Position numbers and translations under genes: made by a program
The notes under the pieces: generated by a model
The model's input: only the letters and a program-made list of their open reading frames with translations
The model's database searches: none
What the model was told of the DNA's origin: nothing
Source: Phoronis australis
Taxonomy: Eukaryota; Phoronida; Phoronidae
Reading direction: 5' to 3'
Assembly: GCA_002633005.1 (NCBI GenBank)
Contig: NMRA01000239.1
Coordinates: 189,534-236,255 of the forward strand
DNA: 46,722 bases
Part shown: one piece after another, positions 1 through 24,000 of the stretch
How positions within the stretch are numbered: the first letter of the stretch is position 1
Layout of the letters: each line of letters begins with the position of its first letter

Positions 1-1141
1 GGGTAATGCGTCGTTGGAATCATGGACACCCTGGAATATTGGGAACCCATTTTGGACACCCTATGTTCGAAATCCTGGATGAAGCCCTGGATCGAGGTAA
101 CGACCACTGGAGATTTCGACCTAGATTTTGCAATTTTGACTTGGGAAATCTAGCGAGTCAAAACAAAAATTAATTTGATCTAAAATCAAACTCAGCCAAC
201 CAGGCCTCCATTTCATGAAAGTATTTCGTCTTAACATAGATCGAAATAACAATGCAGTCATTCCATCACATCACGCTTGTTGAACAACTCTGCTGATGTC
301 ATGCCAACACTCAAACTTGAGGCTTAAACTTTCATGAAACGGATCCCTGGATTCTGAGTAATTCGACCTGGGAAATGTGACCAGCTTACCGTTCTGTCAT
401 GGTGTAGCCTTCAAGCTGCATATAACCTTGTGCTGACTAATGAGTACAAGTTGTGTAAGACTCAATGTGGAAAACAACTCTGAAACAATGCATGCATCAT
501 TCAGTTAGCACAGAACCTTGCTGCGTTTGTCTGGACAGCCACGGGTGATATGAAGGAGAAACAGGGCTTTCTTTTGATGAATTGCACCTGAAACATTTTA
601 TATTTTTTCAGCTGCATCGCTGCAAAACTCAAGGAAACGCCAAGAGTAGTAAGCAGCTATTTTGAGTGTTAGTGTTGAATAGGACAAATTACGAGATCAC
701 TGTTGGGAGGATGTTTGCTTAAATCCGAATTCCTGTTTGATCGCCTCTCAAATAAGAAATTCACTCAGAAATTGAATCTTAAGATAATAAAACTGACAAT
801 AATCCAGATGAATTGCCTGTAGTGGTAACTTTGGGAACTGCTTTTTTACTTGGATTCCCTTGCTTTGTCCTGAAATTATGAATTTTGACCTGGAATTTTT
901 GGAAATTGAAATTGTTGACTGAGAATGTTGGTGAATGTTTCTCTCTGCCTGTTTATTTGTGTACTTCTGGTGTGACAACAGTTTAGTGGTCGAGAGGTTT
1001 ATTGTTTGTTTTCATTAGTGGAACATGCAGAATGTTACCCAAGGCATAATCAGTTGGGGTCCACCTGTATCCAAAAAAATCTGTCACAACTGCATATATA
1101 TAATCTCAGCAACACTAATTATAACCTTGTTATATTTGTAG
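1..1141. other. intron and repeat sequence upstream of the first recognised ERCC6L exon
   Basis: No helicase-type exon is visible here. The conserved PICH segment expected just before base 1142 (the end of the first ATPase lobe) is absent, so the preceding exons must lie before base 1. Bases about 212-345 carry TTTCATGAAA-containing ends in opposite orientation and may be a decayed inverted-repeat element. The stretch 1-120 repeats short CCTGGA/GGACACCCT motifs. Nothing else can be supported. Confidence 0.6.
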
Positions 1142-12010
<10,869 letters not shown>

Positions 12011-13300
12011 CTGGTCCAACACCTTGACATAACGTTTCAGTGAAGGATTTATTCGTTAGAGTAGTTAGCAAATCATGGTGCTGAAGGTATAAGTGACAGA
12101 GAGGTTAAGAGAATGACTGGGATTGGTGGACTTGAGGGTGGGAGAGGTCAGGGCACTTGAGATGAAACTGAAACTTGAAGAACTCTGTTGATTGGTTGAT
12201 CAACCTGGAGGTCAAATATGTTGTTGGCCAATCATGACGTTTGATTGCAACACAACAGAGATGAAACAGCAATTAACATTTGTTGGAATATGTTGGTGCT
12301 CAAAATATTTACAAAACTGTTTGAATGAGTTGATAGGTGAGCTAAGCCATCAATATTGTCACATTAATTGATCAGGATGATGGTCAGATTCTCTGACAAT
12401 AGTACAGCAATTTGGATCACATACAAGTGGTTTTGGTTGCCATTAAGTTGTCATGTTTTTTCATATCAGTTTATGTCAAACGTTTCAATGAATTTGTATA
12501 AATGGTATATGAGATCAGTGGTTGACAAGAGCTCATATTAGTAATAATATAATTTGTCATATGAATATGTCAATCTCAATATAATTTGTCATGCAAGGTT
12601 TACCATCAATCCTGAATATTTTTATTTCTTGTCACTAAGCAATGATAAAATAGGTTTTCCATGAATTCCGCTATAAATTATGATCAGACTATGGCTACTC
12701 CTCATAAGCCCAGTATGAATTCATTTCAACCAAAACAAGGATGTAGTAAATAATCTTCAAACACTGTACATACGCAACTGTTTTTGTGATGATAATTTGA
12801 CAACTTGAAAAGTTATCAATACTACAAGCATATGTGAGGTTTATTCAAGTCCCACTCAGTGCTAATTAAGTAAAGCCAAAATCGCAAACTTAAGTGGTGA
12901 ATCTCTCTACTGAAGCAATCAATTAACTCTATTTGGACCGAGGCTTTATCGCGTGCAAGTTAGGAAAACTAAATCACCATCGTAAAAAAGGGTTATAACA
13001 TAGTTTCCAAGGTGGTGCGGCAGGTGGCATAGGTATGTGAAATTGCGATGGCATGGAGTGAATGTTGAGCACGTCATGAGCAGCAGGGGAGCATATGAAA
13101 TGTCTGGTTCATTGTTTTCAATTTATAATGATTCTACAAAGCTAAATCATTTGTAGATGCAGAGTTTGGAATCAATCTATGTAGTTTCTCATCTCAATTT
13201 AGGTTTCCTAACAGTAGCACTGGTCAAATATTGCCACAGGTTTTCTCGTACTTACCATCAGTATTTGGAAGTGATGAATAAACTTACTTGACACAAGGTA
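12011..13300 (+). other. ERCC6L: ERCC6L 3'UTR
   Basis: No ORF. It runs to a canonical AATAAA at 13277-13282, the first convincing polyadenylation signal downstream of the stop. The exact cleavage site is inferred. Confidence 0.55.
13277..13282 (+). terminator. ERCC6L: polyadenylation signal AATAAA (ERCC6L)
   Basis: Canonical hexamer about 1.27 kb after the ERCC6L stop. The convergent gene's signal is at 14209 on the other strand. Confidence 0.5.
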
Positions 13301-13740
13301 TAGCATGGCTGATTATGTGAGCTATTACGATTATTGTGTGAATATAAAATTACTATCATTGTACAAAAATGTGTGATTTTGATGTAAAACTACTCTCCAC
13401 AACAAGTTTGGAAATTGGCAATCAGTCAGTACACATAAACACTGAACATCAAACTAAGGTTCAAGCACTTTGTTCAAATGAACAAAATTATCTATAAGAC
13501 ATCCGTTACAACTCCTGCATAATATAATATTTACTTCTCTCTACTATTCAGCAGTATTCACCACTTCGTGCGACTTGCTCAAAAAAATTTAGTAAATTTG
13601 CTAATTTTGTTTGTGTACAATATTGACAGCTTGATTACGAAGTTATTTAGAACTTGGGACTGTTGGTGAAATTGCTAGTGGACAACAATACATTCATTCA
13701 AAAGCTCAGACAAGTTTATTTGACTATTTACAATATCAGA

Positions 13741-14009
13741 GGTCAGTTTTATGAAAATTGTCTCGACTCCTGACAGAAATTTGGTCTTACAGTCCAGACC
13801 CACTTCACAATTGTTAAAAAGTTTAGCCAAGTAATTAAGAGTGCATCAGTCAAGGAATAATTTTAATATAGAAATCGTCTCAATAATTAGTTATGCGTAT
13901 ATCCTCAGAGACTAAAAATGAAATGTAATTACTTTTCTGAAATAGTTGTGTGAAGCACACGGCCAAATTTCTGACTTAAGTCTTGAGTCAATTTTCATAG
14001 AACAGAACC
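13741..14009. mobile_element. TIR element, 269 bp, between the convergent genes
   Basis: Left GGTCAGTTTTATGAAAATTG and right (complement) GGTTCTGTTCTATGAAAATT. Inner inverted matches continue through GAAATTTGG. Same family as 32740-33014 and the left part of 5996-6661. Non-coding. Confidence 0.7.
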
Positions 14010-14208
14010 CAGGAGTTAACATGTATGACAACGAATAAAAATGTGTACAAATGGACGGACGCATCCACGTCAATATTCGTACAAAAATAAATAAAAACAT
14101 ATCAAGACCAACATAGCTCTTCGCGATAAATAACATCCCACTTATATCAGTTTAAAAAATTAAAAGCCACCAACTTGGACAAAAAACTGCAAATGTACAA
14201 TACAGGTC

Positions 14209-14214
14209 TTTATT
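14209..14214 (-). terminator. polyadenylation signal AATAAA (- strand)
   Basis: TTTATT on the + strand about 680 bases after the stop of the distal terminal exon of the Cys-rich membrane gene. It is a plausible end for the short-tail transcript. Confidence 0.45.
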
Positions 14215-14517
14215 GTGCATCCTACCTTCCACTTGTAACATCACAACAGTGTTAGACAGTGTGACATTCTTGTGTATTGGCCGTGAACTAGTAATTCAAC
14301 ACTTCACGGCCACTAGATAGCCTACTATTCCAAGGTTATATTGCAGAGGGTGGGTAGGTGCACTTTTAAAGTGGCAAAACAGGTTCATTTGGCTTGGTTC
14401 TAAGTTGCAGACAATTTGAATTTCTGTGAAGGAAGGCTTAGAAAATGTAAAGCATATGTTGAAAAACAATTCATCTTTTGTTTTTCTGTAACTATCGTAC
14501 TCCACCTTCAAACAGTA

Positions 14518-14619
14518 ATAGTCGCATATAATGTGCCTGGGTTTTGAGAACCAGTTTTCTCCATTGAATAATAGGCATCAAACTGGTTCACAAAATGTTG
14601 GCACGTCATATATGACTAT
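14518..14619. mobile_element. palindromic MITE, copy 2
   Basis: Ends ATAGTCGCATATAATGTGCC and GGCACGTCATATATGACTAT. The interior (TTCTCCATTGAAT..GGCATCAAACTGGTTC) matches the complement of copy 1 at 10231-10327. It falls in the inferred 3'UTR of the - strand gene. Confidence 0.8.
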
Positions 14620-14894
14620 TGTCCTTATGAACTACATCAGCAGAGTTTCCACTAAAACTCTTTAGCTCAGATGCCGCCCAGTTGTGCTGCCTTTTGACGA
14701 CTAACAAATCTGGAATGTCCTTTCGTTTACACAGATCTAACCTAGAAACTGGTTCCTAGATCTAACAAAACATTTTACTAGGCAGTCCGAATACTAAAAA
14801 ATACACAAAGGTGAGAATATAATCAAGGATTTGTAGTTACTTTCAGTTGCTCAATGTCCTCAGATCTTTGACTGTATTTAATACAGTTCAGTGT

Positions 14895-15005
14895 TTACAT
14901 ATCCTCAGGAGGCAGCGTCTCAGTCAACTTCAATTCACAACACAGACAGTTGACAGTGTCACATTCGTTGGGAGGACAAGCACAGTTACAGTTACAGGCC
15001 CCACA
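14895..15005 (-). CDS. distal alternative terminal exon (short tail)
   Basis: Acceptor TTTATTTCAG at 15006. It encodes CGACNCNCACPPNECDTVNC, then LCCELKLTETLPPEDM and TAA. It is clearly homologous to the start of the 18308-18733 exon (C-CNCNC-x-PxECDTxNCxCCE). Thirty-six residues. It is reached only by skipping the proximal terminal exon. Confidence 0.8.
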   Translation of the reverse strand, partial: CGACNCNCACPPNECDTVNCLCCELKLTETLPPEDM

Positions 15006-18000
15006 CTGAAATAAAAATACAGACATTTTTCCTCAAGTCTTGCCAAGTTAATAATTTCATACTGGTCCTTGTTAACTCCTAGGAGGCTCAAATTAGGAAC
15101 TCAAAAATCAGGTTGAGGTTGGCATTTACCCAAATGGTTAGGAAGAAGTAATTTTGATGAGTTCTAGTCTCGTATAGCTATGTATCAAGTTCGAGGTCAT
15201 TAAATTTTATGGAAAAACTTATTTTGCAAATTTAAGAATGCAGTATAATTTTGTTAACTAAATGTTACTAAACAGGATGTCACTATTACAACAAATTTTG
15301 AATGAGTGCAAACATGCCATCAAGTGCCGGCCAATATGCCCTCAGTACAAGTTAATATGAGGAGACGACTTACACGAACTTTTGCAAGTAATTAATAGAC
15401 TGATCTGCCTCTGCAGACAACACCACATTACGATTGGTTAACCATTGAAACTATTTTTTCACTAATTGCTAAAACGTTTTTCTACCAGTTAAAAAAGTGC
15501 AACCTTACAGTTAGTAGACATATCTACAACATTCTCCAAAAATATCCCATAATATACGCAAGTACGCCAACCAGAGTAAACTTAAAGCTATGCACAAGCC
15601 CTTCATGCAATGCTAACAGAGGCATGCAATGCACTGGCAGACGCCTACATTAAACAACTCATGGTGAACAAAGAACACAAAATATGGAGCCACTGTGGGA
15701 CAGAGCAAATCAACATTTTAACATTTAAAGAAACAAATAATCAATGACTTTGACTAGGCAGATATCATGCTTACTGGTAAAGACAAGTACAAATGTTTAA
15801 ATTTACCAATAAATTGCAGTCAGTGGCAGATTACAGACCAACCCTACATTCACATAAAAATCACGTAACGATCAAGAGATGCAATGATTCAATAAAAGAG
15901 AGGGGTGAAAGTTTGTCAGGAGTATGGACCAGAGTTGTAGCCAAATTCATCTCTGTTATCCCTGGATTTGTTTTATTTCAACGCTGACTAAAAAATAATT
16001 CTGACAATAATTTGGTAACTGGCGATGTTTTAAAAGTAAAAAGCAACATTTGCACTAAATATATAAAGGTTACAGTAAATATTTTCATCACCTATTACCT
16101 CTGTTATTGCTGCCAAAATGAGAAATCCAACATTTTGTAGGAATGGAGACACAGTCGTAATCAAACATCCTCATACAGGGTAATGCACCCACAATATACG
16201 TAGTAAAAATTTGAGATTACAAAAACTTTGAGGCTCTTACTTTCATTGTGTCCCACTTTGGCAAAGAAAGTTGTTAAAAATTTAGTTAACTAAAATGTTG
16301 AAAAGAATAAATTGAGCATGCACATCTATCAAAATGGGACAAGAATAATGAAATTAAGTTAAAAAAAGAAAAAGGTTACTGTCCGTCATCATCATTACTG
16401 ATGAGTGAATTTAAGGTGACCGTCTACCTTTGTTATCAAATATCAACTTCTCAACCATTAATAGTAAACCCATAAAACCATTTATACCACATCAGCCTCG
16501 AATGGCCAATACAATCGTGTAATAACTCATTTAGTTATCTCACTAGTGAAATAACATTTTGGCTGTAACCGAGGCCGGTTTCGAACCCGGGCCACAAGAG
16601 TTTCGGGTCGTCGACTTTACCACTCCACCACTAAGCGGCTGACATCGTCGAACGTGAAAATAGAATACTTAAATGAGCACGCGCAAACAATCGCATGTTC
16701 AACACAGAGCATTGTACCGACATTTATACGCTATGAAAAATAAGACGCATAATTTCCATAAAAACGATATTTTAATTCAGTGAATTTTTTCTCTCGTGTT
16801 CTCTCACTTGTAAATCACCGATCTCCAATTTAAAGGCGGGTATCGTGTTGTCGGGATCCTTTGAATTGAGCATTATACTCAGTTACCAGTGGTAACCTTT
16901 AGCAGACGATATTTTCATGGTCGAAGCTTAGTGTGATAAAATGTGTAGTAAGCTATAATAGTTGCTAAACCTTAATTTATAGATTCACTTTATTTCTATT
17001 TTGTTTAAATTCTCATTTGGTTTTGAGTAAAAGCATTATTTAACAAAAATAGCTAGGCTTTTCTTAAAAGGTCACAACCTCCGACCCCAGGCCTCTGACA
17101 TAGAAAGTAGTTACAAAGCCAAGGCGAGTCGAGAAAGGTACATCGATTCATTGCAATGTTTCTCGTTCAGTATGTGGTATAAATAGATTATTACATGTTC
17201 TCAGTTGTTATCCCCCTTATCTAGAGCCCTCGAGGATTTTGGAGCATTATCACTCTCGGGGCTAACACCCCACGGGTGATAATTCTCCAAAATCCACTCG
17301 GATTCTAGAATATGGGAGATATCAACATCGCCATGTAATAATCTGTCTATATTTTTAAAATCCTTGAGAATCAGAAAATCTCATTTTGTGCATGAAAACA
17401 ATGTTCACTGATTCATTATCAGTTGACTGCTTTTTTGTAAAAAAAATCACAATTTTTCACGGAGTTAGCCGTATTTTCCACAATTTATTTTTTATTCAAA
17501 ACTTTCAAATTCTGTTTCTTTGTTCTATTAGGTACAAAACAGAGTCTGGGATTTTCTTTTCAGGCCTTTGAGCCCGAGAAATTCCATGTCAAAAATCAAG
17601 ATTTCCGTTTTTTCAAAAAATATTGATGCATTAATTTTGACAGGAGATTTCTCGGGCAAACAGGCCTTCAAAGGGAATTCCAGACGCCGTTTTGTACCTA
17701 CTAGAAAAAAAGAAACAGAATTTTTAGGTTTTGAAAAATAGGGTCATCTCCATGAAAAATGCAATGTTAAAAGTCATGTGATCATGAACATCTGAACATT
17801 GTTTTCATGCACATAATAAGATTCTGTGATACCCAATGATTTTAAAAATACAAACATAGTTTTATACGTCTACTATTAATAGTTCAAAAATTTTTTAAAA
17901 AATCAAATCTTTGGTAATGTAGGTAGACAGTGATCTTAATCATACCATTGTGAAATAAGTTAAACTTCTCCTGAAAGTTACAAATAGAAGACAGACAAAT

Positions 18001-21000
18001 TATGGACAGCTACCTAGAATATGAAATAATATTAACAGAATGAAATTAATAAGAACAAGATGAAATATGAAGCCAAGTACAGAACAGATGGTGTTATTTA
18101 AAAATGTTTTCAAGCAGAAGTGTCAAAGGTTAACGTCAGCACAGTGAACTGAAAAAGAAGTCCGTGTTAAACTCAAGCCAAGGTGCCAAAGTGCAAATTC
18201 ATGCAGAGTCCTGTGAAAGGCTAAGTAGACCTACAGAGGAAATGAGACAACGGATACACAATCTGCAGTAAGTTGGTAGTAACAGAGTCACTCAACCTGA
18301 AATAACATCAAGAGGGAGGTGCTCCTCTAGCCAGGAAAGCACTGTTGATGTTGCCCTGTCTCTCTGGTAGGGGGCGCCCACCAGCGCTGGGATAGCCACG
18401 ACCACCCCCACCCCCTGCGTTGCCAGAATACCCCCTCTGCTGAGGAGGGTAATCATGGCCGCCCCCTGCTCTGGCACTGCCAGGGTACCCTCTCTGCTGG
18501 GGAGGGTAATTGTAGCCCCCTCTACCCTCGCCCTCAGGGTACCCTCTCTGCGGGGGAGGGTAATTGTAGCCCCCTCTACCCTCACCCTCAGGGTACCCCC
18601 TCTGCTGAGAGGGGTAATTGTTATAGCGGGGGGTGGCAGGATTCATTGGCTGTTTGATCTGAATCTCGCAACAACAGCAGTTGATCGTGTCGCACTCCGG
18701 TGCCTGGCAGTTACAGTTGCAGCCTTCACAACACTGAAATGGGAGGAGATGTAGTGAAATCCTGGTCACATGACAGGGTTGAACGTGATGACCAACCATG
18801 TAGGAAATCGTTTAGAAGAGTTAATTTAATATCAATTCGTCAAACTATTGTAATGAACAAGAAGTTGCACCTGATGGAATATTGCCATTGTTTGAAACTA
18901 AAAATGTTGATTTGTTTGATTGTGTGTTTAAAAGCACACAATACAAGCAGTGGTTGAGTACTACTTGTTGTATGGGAGAAGAAAACAAATTCAAAAATGG
19001 CTAAAAAATATTTGCTACAATCTCGGGGTGTAACTTACATCACATCCATTCTCTCCACAGCAACTCTTGCAACACTCAGCACAACACTGGCACGCTACAA
19101 TGTCTCCGCAGTCATAGTGCTGAAATGGAACAAAAAAGTCTTAAAACTATTACGCATACAGACCAATGGATCAATTGCCGAGAAACAACCAGTTTAACCT
19201 TTTAGTCGTTACCGCTGATACACACATCATATATATACCAAATGTCAAAATTTGCCATATCCATTAGTTTCTGTCAATCATTCATTCATATTACCTAAAG
19301 AAAGTTGAACAGCTCACTTAGTATATTTGAGCAGTTGGAGACTTAAGTTAAGCAGCTGCGTTTCAACAGAACACAGGTAATATCTGTGGCAAAAGGTCAA
19401 TTTTAGAAAAAAAACTCCTCAAACATATGTACACACTTCGCAGTTAACTTAATCTGGAGCTAATACTGCCCCTTTGCCAATACTCTACACATGAATGCTG
19501 TAGAGCCTTGCAGTTATAACATTGTCGTGCTACTGTGACCATGGCAAACAGTTAAATCTGCACGAACTTGACATTTATACACACAAGTGAATATCATGCG
19601 CATGAGCATATATTCATGGGAAGATTGGGAATCGACCTAAGGAAATTAAAGGTTCCAAAATTTAGTGCGCAGACGACTTATTCTGAGTCTGTAATAAGTT
19701 TACAGCTATTCCCATCCAGTGTACATGCCATAAAACCTGCTCAATAAGCATGGACAAATGTTTAGACATTCAAATGGGTAAATGAAATTCAGTTAGACCA
19801 CTGCTGAACTATCATTTCCTTGTCTGATCTAAACAGTCAGGCTAACAGAGCTTCCTTTAACACAAATAGAAACAAGTAGAAACCATTCTTATTTGATTAG
19901 GTCAGTGACAGAGGTGAAGAAAACTATGCTACGCAACTGGGAGCGGAGAGTAGAGCAGGCAGGGTATGAGTAAAAAACATTTAAACACGATGGTCGAAAA
20001 AGTAGGTGTCCATGAAATTTCGTCAATGTATAATGAATGAACAACGTTTAAGTTGCAAGCAAAAAGGTGAAAATCTAACCTACCTAAATGTAAATATCAA
20101 AGATTGTTAGCAATGAAAGCATGTCTTTGAGTGTTGAAACATTATGAGCAGTTACAAGACTGCATTACTAAACAATGTGTTACAGGTAATACGTTCGCTC
20201 TTAAATTCAATGAATGCATTGAAAAATTCAGTGAATACATTGAAAAAGTCAGTGACTACATTAACAAAATTCAGTGGATTTGTTGCTCATACAAAAATTC
20301 AGCAAATACATTGCTCTTGCACAAAGTAGGTGTTTGCAACTTCAGCGCTTGAATCAACAGTCAGTTGAAAAAATTAAACAACATCATCAGACATACAATG
20401 ACTTCACTGAAAACACGACACAGCTTTGTTGCTTCCAAAACTCAGTGATACCTATCTTTAGTGATTGAAATTTCCTTTGACAATCACCTCGAAACAAAAC
20501 CATGCAACAACAAATTTACGTGTTTTCAATGAAATGAGTTAAAAGAGCTTAAGTGTGTCAGTACAATGGTTGAAAAGTGAAAAATAGTCACCAAATCTTG
20601 TCATTTAGTGCAGCCCATTTGAAATGTTTAACAGCAGACAGTTACATTCATTATGAAGCATACAATAATGCAATAGCTAAACAATAAAAAATAACTCCGT
20701 TCCACTTACAATCGTGCAAAAGCCACTTCGTCATCAAAAAATAAAAATTTCCATCATCAGCATGCAATGCATTACCATGTCAGAAAATGAACCAATGAAC
20801 TATGAAACGCTTCCGTTTCAAAAAAGAAATCAGAAATCTGAGAACCTTATCAAAACCAAAAAATGCATGTAAGGTACGTAGAAAATTCTGCTAACTTTTC
20901 ATTAGTTGCAGGGTTTACTTCCTAGCTTTATTACACTCATTGACTGCAAACATTTGTGAAGCTTCTCAGAGTGCATTGTTTTCACAAATTTGTCATAACT

Positions 21001-24000
21001 GTAATACATATTGAGAAGTATCAAACGACAACAAGATGTGTCGTAGTCCCCGCCCCCCACAACAATAGTGTACAACACTCCCATGACCAGGTAGTTATAG
21101 TCAAGCAAGGTGCAGGAGTCACTTAGTGTATACTGTACCTGACAGCAGCCTCCCTTCTGTTGGATGGAAAAATTACACAGACAAAACATGAATGAAACAG
21201 AGTGCAACAGTACAGGGAAATGGCTAATGACCAATGCTGTGGACATAAAGGGAAACATAAGACCTGGGGTGTTTGTCTAACATCAGGGGGGACAATTACA
21301 GATGATGGTTCTACCACGAGATGTATATTTTAACAGAGCAGCACAATTTTCGTTGAAGGTAACTCAGGCTTGTATAAAAGAAAACAAGTACGGTCGTTCT
21401 TAGAATATTATTTTTACCCTCACCAAATCCTCACTTCTCTGAGGTAGGCAGGACTGTTGCCAAAATGCCTCAGTTGTCCAGGTATTTTTCATTTTTACAC
21501 TCAAAATAGAATTCTTCAGTTAGGATGCAAATAAAATCTTTTGAGCTACGTATGGCAAGATGCACGAGGAAAACAAACTTTCAACTTAAAACTTCATTTA
21601 GCCCTCAGTGCTCAACACGGGCGAGAGTCTGCGCACGAAAACAGGAGTGACTCGCATTCCTGGATTTGTTTTAGTAAAAAGTTATGATAAAAAACCAAGA
21701 AAGAAAAACGCCAGATACCCGCACTCGTACAAGTGATACAAGTGAGGCCAATATTCCGCTCATATTTTACTTTTTCCACTCGCACTTTCGAACGTTTACT
21801 CGCTTATGTCGAGCCTTAGACCTATTAACCAATAACCAATTAACGCATTAACTCTGAATGGTTCATAAAATAATAAAATATAAAATCCATGAAATGCAAT
21901 GGCAATTTTACAATCCTAAATTCAACTTTTCTCAAAAAGATACCAACCAATATTTTTTCAACCTTTTTACTTTTGATGCATGAACTACTAAAAAGCTTAC
22001 AATTCCTGTTGACTACAAACACATTCGTGATTACTGGTGATTGAAATAACAAATGTTTTGTGGTGTCAAGAGAAACAGCTATATAACTCAGATAGTAGAT
22101 TTGTCATCAAAAATCTGGTCCAGTCTTATTCTTATTGGAATAAGAAAAGATTTCTCAGCATCAGGGGGTGAGCTAACGCTTTGTTAGTGCTTGAAACCAC
22201 GGTCAACGCACATATTGACCTGCTACGATAAGTCAACACTGAGCATGGCTTCAAACAAAAATGAATTGCCAGCTCATCCCAAGTCTCAAAACACACTTTA
22301 ATCTTAGTAAGGAAGAAATTGAGAACAGTTTTGTAACAGTGACTGTTCTGCTCAAGGGTATTTTTAACAAAGGCAGAATTGTAGCCATTTTAATACTCAA
22401 AAATAAACATCTTGATTCATTAAGTTCAAGACTGAAGATGTAAATAATAATTTGAAAAATATCATACACACATGTATGGATGTGAGTTTGGGTTTCTCCA
22501 TAATGAAAAAAAAAACAAGAGAGTGTACAAAACTAAAAATTTCACTGAAAAATCACACTTCAACATACCCTTCTCTGTGGGCAGATAGAGTCCAAGCAGA
22601 CGGTAATGTTGGGCGACTGACAACAGTTGCATGACTCACAGCACGATATCCAACACTCACAGCAGTAGACCTCACCTTCCTGTCCACAGCAGGCTGCAGA
22701 GTGCCACATGTTACGTTTCTACAAACAACAAAACACTAGTAACAATGCTAGTACCAGTAATGGAAATAAACATAACAACAATGAAAATAGCACTTCATAC
22801 TTCACACTCAAGAGATTCGAGAAATGTCGGTCAAAGGCAAACGATTAAAAAACATTGTACAGGCATAGAAAGTGCTTGATGCAGTGTGGCCTAGTGGGAT
22901 AAGTGTCCACTTCCTTTACTGAACGTCGTGTGTTCAAGTACCACTGGAACACACTGCTAGACCCTAGAGTGAGGTCTCTAGCTCCTCAGTTCGGTTTTAT
23001 CTATATCTGTATAATATTAATGGAGCATAACAGGAGCAACGCAGAACATTGAAATGCCCCTATGACTGCATCACAAATGGTGGAGTGTTTATTAGTATCA
23101 CAAAAATAGCCATTAGACACATCAAGGAACTCTGAAATTACAGACGCAAACATAAAACTATAATTGCCACTACAGGGCACAGCTGTAGGTGGACTTATTT
23201 GAAACTTGTTGTCATATGTTGCCATCTCCATTGAAACACATCTGCTAAATTTCAAAGAGATCTTGCAAAGGGTGAACTTGATACAGTCGTGGATACAAAA
23301 ATGCAACTAAGGGGCACCAGAGTACACAAACACATCCATAAATCAACATTAGCCTCCATCTTCTCATCAAAAACACATCTCCCTATTTTAATTATGATCC
23401 TTCAAGCGGTTTGGTGGATGGAGAGGATGATGTCAAAACGTACTAAAAATGTTCAAAATGGCCACCGGGTGGCGCAGAATACACCAAATTTGTCCTCAAA
23501 TAAGAAGGCATTGTCCTCACTTTACTAAAACAAAATTTCACGATAATAAAAATGGACACTATACGTTGAATTTATCCAAAAACGAGAACCAATTTGTTAA
23601 ATTTCATAAAAATCCATCAAGGTGTTTCAAAGACACAGAAGACAATGGAAAAAGCTAAATTGCCACTAAGGGGGTTACAGCAGTAGTTGGATCCGTCCAA
23701 ATGTCGTCGCCATTCGTTGTCAACTTCATACAAATAAATTTGCCAAATTTAATAGAGATACTGCAGAGGGTTTAGAAGATACAGCCATAGATGCAAAAAA
23801 CGGCCAATACCAGGTGCCACTGACAATAGTTGGAGTCATCCAAACATCATCACCAGCCGTCCTCTTCACACTATAAACATACACGCCAATTTTCACAATC
23901 ATCCTCAGTGTGGTTTGGTTGATAGATGGGTGGATGACAAAAAACAACCCGAAAACACAAAAAATGACCACTAGGTGGTGCAAAATACCCGCAAATCCAT

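Larger units (their letters stand above)
15006..18307. other. intron or downstream sequence between the two alternative terminal exons
   Basis: Contains a tRNA-like element (16566-16644), two nested inverted-repeat elements (17183-17870) and otherwise AT-rich sequence. No Cys-rich exon was found here. Confidence 0.5.

Noticed and set aside
1-120. Open frame starting GTAATGCGTCG, considered as an upstream ERCC6L exon
   Set aside because: Its translation does not resemble the conserved lobe-1/lobe-2 linker of PICH and consists of repeated CCTGGA/GGACACCC motifs.
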